Assembly: GCF_021462825.1 (NCBI RefSeq)
Contig: NZ_JAKEEB010000001.1
Span: 1-64,000 of the forward strand
Length of the DNA: 64,000 bases
Direction: 5' to 3'
Source: Streptomyces glomeratus
GTDB taxonomy: Bacteria > Actinomycetota > Actinomycetes > Streptomycetales > Streptomycetaceae
Below the pieces are notes generated by a model that made no database searches, was not told where the DNA came from, and saw nothing but the letters and a program-made list of their open reading frames with translations. Position 1 is the stretch's first letter. Each line of letters begins with the position of its first letter. This document shows, one piece after another, positions 57,919-64,000 of this stretch. The translations under genes were made by a program, and so were the position numbers.

Positions 57919-59337
57919 TCAGGTGCCCGGGCGCCCGCCGTGCCGGGCCGAGCCGAGCAGGCCCCGTACGGTCGTCAGCCAGCCCGCCGCCACCAGCGCG
58001 GCGCCCACCGCGAGCCCCAGCAGCCCGTTCAGCGGCAGCACGATGCCGATCGCGCCGCCCAGCACCCAGGCCATCTGGAGCAGCGTCTCCGAGCGCGCGA
58101 ACGCCGAGGTCCGCACCGGCTCCGGCACGTCCCGCTGGATCAGCGCGTCCAGCGACAGCTTGGCCAGGGCCTGCGCGCACCCGGCGACCGCCGCCAGGGA
58201 CGCCACCAGGAACGCGCCGAAGAAGACCGCCGCGGTGATCGCCGTGACCAGCACGACCGCCACGACCGTCACAATGATCACTTCCGGTGCGCGGGATTTC
58301 AGCCAGGCGCCGACGGCCGTTCCCAGCGCGTTGCCCGCGCCCGCCGCGGCGCCCACGATCCCGAGCGACACCGCGGCGCTCTCGCCGGTGAGCGGCTGCT
58401 GGCGCAGCAGGAAGGCGAGGAAGAAGATCAGGAAGCCGGACAGGCAGCGCAGGGAGGCGTTCGCGGCCAGGGCGTGGGTGACGGCGGGGCCGACCGTGCG
58501 CAGCCCGGGGCGGCGCAGGGTGGTCCTGCGGTGCGGCCCGCGCAGGTGTTCGGCGTCCGCCGCGAGCAGCGCGATGTCCTCACCCTTGGCGGAGTCGACC
58601 TTCGGGTGCAGCGAGAACGACAGAAACGTCCCCGCGACGAAGATCAGAAATGCTCCGTACAGCGGCCAGGCCGGTCCGATGGCATGCAGGCCGGCACCGA
58701 CGGGGGCGGCCACGCCGGTGGCGAGGAGACCGCCGAGGGTCACCCGGGAATTGGCCTTCACCAGGGAGAAGCCGGGCGGCAGCAGCCGTGGCACCACGGC
58801 GCTGCGGACGACGCCGTACGCCTTGGAGGCCACGAGCACGCCGAGCGCGGCCGGGTACAGCTCCAGGCTGCCGCTCGCGACCGCCCCGGAGATGATCAGT
58901 GCGAGCAGGGCGCGGGCGAGCATCGCTCCGGCCATCGCGGCCCTGCGGCCGTGCGGCAGGCGGTCCAGGAGCGGGCCGATCACGGGCGCGAGGACCGTGA
59001 ACGGGGCCATGGTGATGGCGAGGTAGAGGGCGACGCGTCCGCGGGCCTCGTCGGTCGGCACGGAGAAGAAGACGGTGGAGGCGAGAGCGACGGTGACCAT
59101 GACGTCACCGGCGCCGTTCACCGCGTGCAGTTCGATCAGCTTCCCGAGCCCGGACTCCCCGGCGCCGTGCGCGTGGGTGACCTTGCGGATGCCGCGCGCG
59201 GCACCGGTGACGGGGAGGTGCAGGGCACGGCCGACCGCACGGACGGACCCTGCGAACCGGCCCGAACCGCCCTCCCGGCTGCGCCCTTCGACTCCGCCCA
59301 CCCCGGCGGCTTCGTGGGACGACCTCGCGGCTGCCAC
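57919..59337 (-). CDS. MFS transporter
   Basis: Major-facilitator transporter of 472 residues with about 12 membrane segments after a basic 65-residue cytoplasmic head. It resembles exporter-type MFS proteins (ALYLAITMAPFTVLAPVIGPLLDRLPHGRR, the conserved loop between helices 2 and 3). Substrate unknown. GTG start at 59337. A perfect palindrome lies 33-47 bases upstream, so it may be locally repressed. Confidence 0.85.
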   Translation of the reverse strand: MAAARSSHEAAGVGGVEGRSREGGSGRFAGSVRAVGRALHLPVTGAARGIRKVTHAHGAGESGLGKLIELHAVNGAGDVMVTVALASTVFFSVPTDEARGRVALYLAITMAPFTVLAPVIGPLLDRLPHGRRAAMAGAMLARALLALIISGAVASGSLELYPAALGVLVASKAYGVVRSAVVPRLLPPGFSLVKANSRVTLGGLLATGVAAPVGAGLHAIGPAWPLYGAFLIFVAGTFLSFSLHPKVDSAKGEDIALLAADAEHLRGPHRRTTLRRPGLRTVGPAVTHALAANASLRCLSGFLIFFLAFLLRQQPLTGESAAVSLGIVGAAAGAGNALGTAVGAWLKSRAPEVIIVTVVAVVLVTAITAAVFFGAFLVASLAAVAGCAQALAKLSLDALIQRDVPEPVRTSAFARSETLLQMAWVLGGAIGIVLPLNGLLGLAVGAALVAAGWLTTVRGLLGSARHGGRPGT

Positions 59338-59727
59338 CCCGTCATAGTGCCCCGATAAGGCCGGGGGTAGTGCGGTTACCGCACGGATGGGGGCGTGTGG
59401 GAGCGGGCGGCAGGGGCGCGGAACCGGTCATCGTGCCGGAGGTCCGGGAAGCGCGCCGGCGGCGTACCGGCCCGGCACGGAGAGCCCGCGTCCGGCAGAG
59501 CGTGGCACTCGGGGTGGGCCCCGGGGCGCGGAGAGGGTAGCGTGCGTAGCGCGCCGTGGCGATTGTTCTCGGCCGCGCGCCTCTCATCCATCCCGCAGAA
59601 TGGGTGGGGTAGGTGCGCCCGAGCGCGATCGGGCGCGGACGTCGACGCGGTCCGCCGGTCCGCTCCGTCCGCACCCCCAGCCGGGAAGGGCGCACCCGTG
59701 AGACGGCGTAGGAGAGAAGCGATACCT
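59338..59727. other. Divergent promoter region between MFS and DUF3027 genes
   Basis: 390 bases. It contains the palindrome at 59370-59384 near the MFS gene. The rest is G+C-rich with no gene. Two GTG codons in frame with the DUF3027 gene occur at its end (59698 and 59728). Confidence 0.55.
59370..59384. promoter_or_regulatory. Palindrome GTGCGGT-T-ACCGCAC upstream of the MFS gene
   Basis: Perfect 7-bp inverted repeat around one base, 33-47 bases upstream of the MFS GTG start on the minus strand. Position and perfection suggest an operator. No regulator gene is adjacent in this window. Confidence 0.45.
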
Positions 59728-60654
59728 GTGAGCGCAGCGACACCGCGAAGCCGCACCCCCGACCGCCTGTGCGCCGAGGCCGTCGACCTCGCCCGCGCCG
59801 CCGCCGAGGAGGCCGCCGCGCCCGGCGTCGTCGGCGAGCACGTCGGGTTGGTGTCCGAGGGCGACCGCGTTGTCACGCACTTCTTCGAGTGCAAGGAGCC
59901 GGGGTACCGGGGCTGGCGCTGGGCGGTGACCGTCGCGCGGGCGTCCCGCGCGAAGATCGTCACGCTCGACGAGACGGTGCTGCTGCCCGGCCCCGACGCG
60001 CTGCTCGCACCGGAGTGGGTGCCGTGGAGCGAGCGGCTGCGCCCGGGCGACCTCGGCCCCGGCGACCTGCTGCCGACCGACGCCGAGGATCTGCGCCTGG
60101 AGCCCGGCTTCTCGGGCGAGGAGGAGCCCGGGCCGAACTCCCCGGTCTCCGGCGAGATGGCGGAGCTGGTGGAGGCGGAGGACGTCGAGGTGACCGCGGG
60201 CGTTCCCGCGAACCTGCCGATGGCGCCCTCGCGCGGCTCGATCGCGGCGATCGCGGAGGAGCTGGGCATGCGCCGCGCCCGGGTCCTGTCCCGCTACGGC
60301 CTGCACACCGCCGCCGACCGCTGGGACGAGGCCTTCGGCCCGAAGACCCCGATGGCACAGGCGGCTCCCGCGTCCTGTGTCAGCTGCGGCTTCCTGGCGC
60401 CGATCGGGGGCTCGCTCGGGCAGGCCTTCGGCGTGTGCGCGAACGAGTTCTCCCCGGCCGACGGCCATGTGGTCTCCCTCGCGTACGGCTGCGGCGCCCA
60501 CTCGGAGGCGGCGGTCATGCCGAAGGCTCCGCAGCCGCCCCCGCCGGTGGTCGACGAGACGAAGGTGGAGCCGTTCCCGCTGCGTCCCTCCCCGGACTCG
60601 GGTTCGGTACCGGCGGTGGCGGACGAGTCGGCGGCGGAGCTGGGGCACTCCTAG
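59728..60654 (+). CDS. DUF3027-type protein with four-cysteine region
   Basis: 308-residue cytoplasmic protein of the actinobacterial DUF3027 type (RTPDRLCAEAVDLARAAAEEAA start; GYRGWRWAVTVARASR near 59-74). Four cysteines (Cys217, Cys220, Cys237, Cys255) in a SCVSCGF ... CANEFSPADG ... YGCGAHSE region can bind zinc. A RGSIAAIAEELGMRRARVLSRYG segment looks helix-turn-helix-like. Function unknown. Start 59728 is chosen by homology with the usual MSAAT... start; GTG 59698 with GGGAAGGG upstream is an alternative. Confidence 0.78.
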   Translation: MSAATPRSRTPDRLCAEAVDLARAAAEEAAAPGVVGEHVGLVSEGDRVVTHFFECKEPGYRGWRWAVTVARASRAKIVTLDETVLLPGPDALLAPEWVPWSERLRPGDLGPGDLLPTDAEDLRLEPGFSGEEEPGPNSPVSGEMAELVEAEDVEVTAGVPANLPMAPSRGSIAAIAEELGMRRARVLSRYGLHTAADRWDEAFGPKTPMAQAAPASCVSCGFLAPIGGSLGQAFGVCANEFSPADGHVVSLAYGCGAHSEAAVMPKAPQPPPPVVDETKVEPFPLRPSPDSGSVPAVADESAAELGHS

Positions 60655-60852
60655 CCGTCATCCCCGCACGGCCCTGTCCGGGCACGACACGCCCCGGCCC
60701 CCGCACGATCCGGTCCGCCCGGCCGCCGGGGGCACTCCCGTCCGGGCTCCGGCGGGGATCCCCGGGCGCAGCCCCCGGCAACGGCTGCCCCGGCAGACGG
60801 TACTTTCGTCCCGCGGCAGGCACAGGCACGCCGCGAGAGGGAGAGTGAAAGC

Positions 60853-63800
60853 GTGAGCGTATTCGTGCGGCCGGCGGCCGAGGGCGCGGACCCGTTCGGA
60901 ACGGCCCGGCTGCGGCGCGGGGTGCTGGACGCCTGGGCCACCAGCCCGGCCCGGTTCCGCGAGGACGCCAACGCCGAGGAGGACCTGGTACTCGGCGGGT
61001 ACCGCGACCGCCTGGTGGTCGAGCTCGCGCAGAACGCCGCCGACGCGGCGGCCAGGGCGAAGGTCCCCGGCCGGCTGCGGCTCACCCTCCGCGACGGTGT
61101 GCTCGTCGCCGCCAACACCGGCGCTCCCCTGGACGCGGCCGGCGTCGAGTCGCTGTCCACCCTCCGCGCCTCCGCCAAGCGCGAGACCCACGAGCACGCC
61201 GTCGGCCGCTTCGGCGTGGGCTTCGCGGCCGTCCTCGCCGTCAGCGACGAGCCCGCCGTCGTCGGCCGGCACGGCGGGGTCCGCTGGTCCCTGGCCGAGG
61301 CCCGGGAGCTGGCCACCGAGACCGCCCGGCACAGCCCCGGCCTCGGGGACGAGATCCGCCGCCGCGACGGGCATGTGCCGCTGCTGCGGCTGCCGTTCGC
61401 CGCCGAGGGCAGCGCTCCCGACCCGTACGACACCGTCGTCATCCTCCCGCTGCGCGACGCGGCCGCCACCGACCTGGCCGAGCGTCTGCTGCACACCGTC
61501 GACGACGCCCTCCTGCTCGCCCTGGCCGGCCTGGAGGAAGTCGTCGTCGAGATCGGCGACCAGGAGGTACGGACTCTGCGCCGCGGCGCCGAGGGCACCG
61601 ACACCGTGATCGAGGACTCCCGCGACGGCACCACCCGCTGGCGCACCGTCTCCCGGCACGGCCCCCTCACCCCGGACCTCCTCGCCGACCGCCCGGTCGA
61701 GGAGCGGCTGCGTCCCCACTGGTCCGTCACCTGGGCCGTCCCCGTGGCGGACGACGGCACCCCCGTGCGGCCCCGTACCGCACCGGTCGTGCACGCCCCC
61801 ACGCCCAGCGACGAGCCGCTCGGCGTGCCCGCGCTGCTGATCGCCTCGTTCCCGCTGGACACCACCCGTCGCCACGCCGCGCCCGGCCCGCTCACCGACT
61901 TCCTGGTGGAGCGCGCGGCCGACTCGTACGCCGAACTCCTCGCCGACTGGCGCCCGGTGAGCCCCGGCGCGATCGACCTGGTGCCGGGTCCGCTGGGCAA
62001 GGGCGAGCTGGACGGCGCCCTGCGCCGGGCCGTCCTGGAGCGGCTGCCGCGCACCGCCTTCCTGCCGCCCGCCCATGACCCGGGTGAGGACCCCGAGCTG
62101 CCCGAGGCGCTGCGGCCGCGGGACGCCGAGATCGTCGAGGGGGCCGGTGCCGAGACCGTGCGGGTCCTCGCCGAGGTGCTGCCCAGCCTGCTGCCCGCGG
62201 GCCTCGAGCGCCGCGCGGAGCTGCGTACGCTGGGCGTCGCCCGGGTTCAGCTGACCGAGGCGGTCGACCGGTTGGCGGGCCTGGAGAAGGAGCCCGACTG
62301 GTGGTGGCGGCTGTACGACAGCCTGGCCGGGGTCGACCCGGACCGGCTGACGGGGCTGCCGGTGCCGCTCGCCGGGGACACCTCCCGGGGCTTCGGCACT
62401 GGGGCAGGCCGTACGACCATCGGGCCCCGGCAGGTGCTGCTGCCGACCGTCGACGGGCCGCCGGTGACGCCCGAGGTCCTGGCGCGGCTGGGCCTGAAGG
62501 TCGCCCACCCGGACGCCGCCCATCCGCTCCTGGAGAAGCTGGGCGCCCTGCCGGCCACCCCGCGTGCCGTGCTCACCACCCCGCAGGTACGGGCCGCCGT
62601 CGCCGCCTCCCTCGACGACGAGGGGCCCGGCTGGGACCAGGAGGGCCTGGACGCCGAGGAGCTGGCCGACACCGTGCTCGCCCTGGTCCGGGAGGCCGCG
62701 CTCGAGCCCGGTGACGAGCCCTGGCTCGGTGCCCTCGCCCTGCCCGACGAGGACGGCGAGCTCGCGCCCGCCGGGGAACTCGTGCTCCCCGGAAGCCCCT
62801 TCGCGAGCGTGCTGCGGGAAGGCGAACTCGCCCTGGTCGACCGGGAGCTGGCCGAGCGCTGGGGCGAACAGCCGCTGACCGCCTGCGGGGTGCTGGCGAA
62901 CTTCGCCCTGGTCCGTGCCACCGACGTGGTCCTGGACCCCGACGAACTGGAGCCCCGCGACTCGGACTTCGCCGAGCCGGACGACGCCGGACTGCTCGAC
63001 GCCGTCGACGTGTGGTGCGAGGACGTCCTGGACCGGCTGCACGACACTCCGGTGCCGCCGGTGGCGACCGAGATCGTCGCCGTGCGCGACCTCGACCTCG
63101 TCGACGACGGCCGCTGGCCGGCGGCCCTCGCCCTGCTCTCCGAGCCGCCGCTGCGGGACGCGCTCACCCAGCCGGTGCGGATTCTGCTGCCCGACGGCAC
63201 CCATGAGGTCGTACGGCCGTACACCGCCTGGTGGCTGCGCGGCCACCCGGTGCTCGACGGCCGCCGTCCCGCGGGCCTGCGCGCCGCGGGCGGCGACCCG
63301 CTGCTGCGCGGGCTGTACGACGAGGCCGACGCCACCGGCTTCGACGACGAGCAGGTGCTGCGGGCGCTGGGCGTACGCACGTCCGTGGCCGCCCTGCTCG
63401 ACGAGCCCGGCGGTGCCGCCGAACTGCTCGACCGGCTCGCCGACCCCGAGCGGCCCGTGTCCGCCGCGCAGCTCCACGCCCTCTACACGGCGCTGGCGGA
63501 CCTCGACCCGGAACAGGTGACCCTGCCGGACGACCTGCGCGCGGTCGCCGACGGCCGGGTGACCGTCGTGGACGCCGCGGACGCGGTGGTCGTCGACTCG
63601 CCGGACCTGCTGCCCTTCACCGAGGGCGTCCCACTGCTGCCGGTGCGCCCGACGCGGGCCGCCGATCTCGCGGAGCTGTTCCAGGTGCGGCGGCTGAGCG
63701 AGTCGGTGACGGGCGAGGTGACCTCCGAGGGCGCCGAGCACGACGTTCCCGATGCCGTGCGGGTGCTGCTCGGCCCGTCCACGCCGGTCTCGTACGTCGA

Positions 63801-64000
63801 GCACGAGGAGCTGGTCGTCGACGGCGTGGACATCGACTGGCGGCTGACGTCGGACGGTGTGCTGCACGCCGCCACCCTGGAGGGCGTCGCCGCGGGGCTC
63901 GCCTGGGCGGCGGGCCAGTGGCCGCGCCGATTCGAGGTCGCCGCACTCCTGGAGGACCCCTCACGCACGGAGGAGCTGGCCCGGGACCGCTGGTTCGACT
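60853..64000 (+). CDS. Sacsin N-terminal/Hsp90-like ATPase protein (3' end outside window)
   Basis: Large protein with at least 1049 residues here, running off the window. The N-terminus is a GHKL/Hsp90-type ATPase fold: Glu57 and Asn61 in VVELAQNAADAAARAK (N-box), VLVAANTGAPLD, and GRFGVGFAAVLAVSD (118-132). This resembles the sacsin N-terminal ATPase-like family of actinobacteria. The remaining part is a long acidic alpha/beta region with no recognised domain. GTG 60853 has GAGGGAGAG about 9 bases upstream. Client or function unknown; a chaperone-like role is inference. Confidence 0.85.
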   Translation, partial: MSVFVRPAAEGADPFGTARLRRGVLDAWATSPARFREDANAEEDLVLGGYRDRLVVELAQNAADAAARAKVPGRLRLTLRDGVLVAANTGAPLDAAGVESLSTLRASAKRETHEHAVGRFGVGFAAVLAVSDEPAVVGRHGGVRWSLAEARELATETARHSPGLGDEIRRRDGHVPLLRLPFAAEGSAPDPYDTVVILPLRDAAATDLAERLLHTVDDALLLALAGLEEVVVEIGDQEVRTLRRGAEGTDTVIEDSRDGTTRWRTVSRHGPLTPDLLADRPVEERLRPHWSVTWAVPVADDGTPVRPRTAPVVHAPTPSDEPLGVPALLIASFPLDTTRRHAAPGPLTDFLVERAADSYAELLADWRPVSPGAIDLVPGPLGKGELDGALRRAVLERLPRTAFLPPAHDPGEDPELPEALRPRDAEIVEGAGAETVRVLAEVLPSLLPAGLERRAELRTLGVARVQLTEAVDRLAGLEKEPDWWWRLYDSLAGVDPDRLTGLPVPLAGDTSRGFGTGAGRTTIGPRQVLLPTVDGPPVTPEVLARLGLKVAHPDAAHPLLEKLGALPATPRAVLTTPQVRAAVAASLDDEGPGWDQEGLDAEELADTVLALVREAALEPGDEPWLGALALPDEDGELAPAGELVLPGSPFASVLREGELALVDRELAERWGEQPLTACGVLANFALVRATDVVLDPDELEPRDSDFAEPDDAGLLDAVDVWCEDVLDRLHDTPVPPVATEIVAVRDLDLVDDGRWPAALALLSEPPLRDALTQPVRILLPDGTHEVVRPYTAWWLRGHPVLDGRRPAGLRAAGGDPLLRGLYDEADATGFDDEQVLRALGVRTSVAALLDEPGGAAELLDRLADPERPVSAAQLHALYTALADLDPEQVTLPDDLRAVADGRVTVVDAADAVVVDSPDLLPFTEGVPLLPVRPTRAADLAELFQVRRLSESVTGEVTSEGAEHDVPDAVRVLLGPSTPVSYVEHEELVVDGVDIDWRLTSDGVLHAATLEGVAAGLAWAAGQWPRRFEVAALLEDPSRTEELARDRWFD

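Noticed and set aside
60658..63867. Minus-strand frame of over 1000 codons opposite the sacsin-like gene
   Set aside because: The plus-strand GHKL ATPase has clear motifs; the antisense frame is Gly/Arg/Gln-rich with no domains.

Overview
The window is chromosomal DNA of a Streptomyces species, or a very close actinomycete. It has very high G+C, strong third-position G/C, frequent GTG starts, leaderless starts, an msiK gene, DasR-type operators, CIRCE operators, a futalosine menaquinone pathway and a complete spore-pigment-like type II polyketide operon. From memory, the order cysS - rlmB - DoxX - nucleotidyltransferase - msiK ... terD - arfB - cdgB - nagKA - otsBA - thrC - groEL2 - murQ resembles the core chromosome around SCO4235-SCO4310 of S. 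coelicolor. No transposase, integrase, phage gene or CRISPR array was seen.

Layout. 1-7170: translation genes (cysS, rlmB), a DoxX membrane protein, a sugar-nucleotide-type nucleotidyltransferase and the shared sugar-import ATPase msiK with a DasR-like site upstream. 7394-7467: tRNA-Thr(UGU). 7767-14035: a DJ-1/PfpI gene followed by a whiE-like operon (SchA/CurD protein, cupin, KS-alpha, KS-beta, ACP, aromatase, TcmI-type cyclase). The whiE flavin hydroxylase is missing, and this is not where I remember whiE being in S. coelicolor, so this is the most accessory-looking part of the window. 14357-22200: mixed housekeeping genes (rhomboid-like protein, FAD oxidoreductase, two GNATs, pentapeptide protein, M1 lipoprotein peptidase, TerD, ArfB, flavin reductase). 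22630-30077: the diguanylate cyclase cdgB, a CBM-like anchored protein, then the amino-sugar block (PfkB kinase, nagA, nagK and a divergent orphan sugar-binding lipoprotein) around two DasR-type operators.

30117-33845: trehalose and glucosylglycerate genes (otsB, otsA, gpgS). 33997-36362: a SAM-I riboswitch heading thrC and a MoaD/ThiS-like sulfur carrier, then a cold-shock protein. 36603-38412: two tandem CIRCE sites and groEL2 without groES. 38617-43279: OYE-family oxidoreductase, DedA, murQ with a divergent-type RpiR regulator, and two small genes. 43268-48689: a maleylpyruvate-isomerase/GNAT fusion, an HD protein, a decayed gene, cutC and helD. 48735-53019: an XPB-type helicase with its Helicase_C_3/WYL partner. 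53183-64000: small membrane and cold-shock proteins, mqnD-mqnB, a lipoprotein, an MFS transporter, a DUF3027-type protein and the first 1049 codons of a sacsin/Hsp90-like ATPase cut by the window end.

Functional threads. MsiK, NagA, NagK, the sugar-binding lipoprotein and MurQ/RpiR together handle imported oligosaccharides and recycled amino sugars, and three DasR-like sites tie part of this to one regulator. OtsA/OtsB/GpgS make compatible solutes. CIRCE-groEL2 and the cold-shock genes are stress functions. CdgB and the pigment operon relate to development and sporulation.
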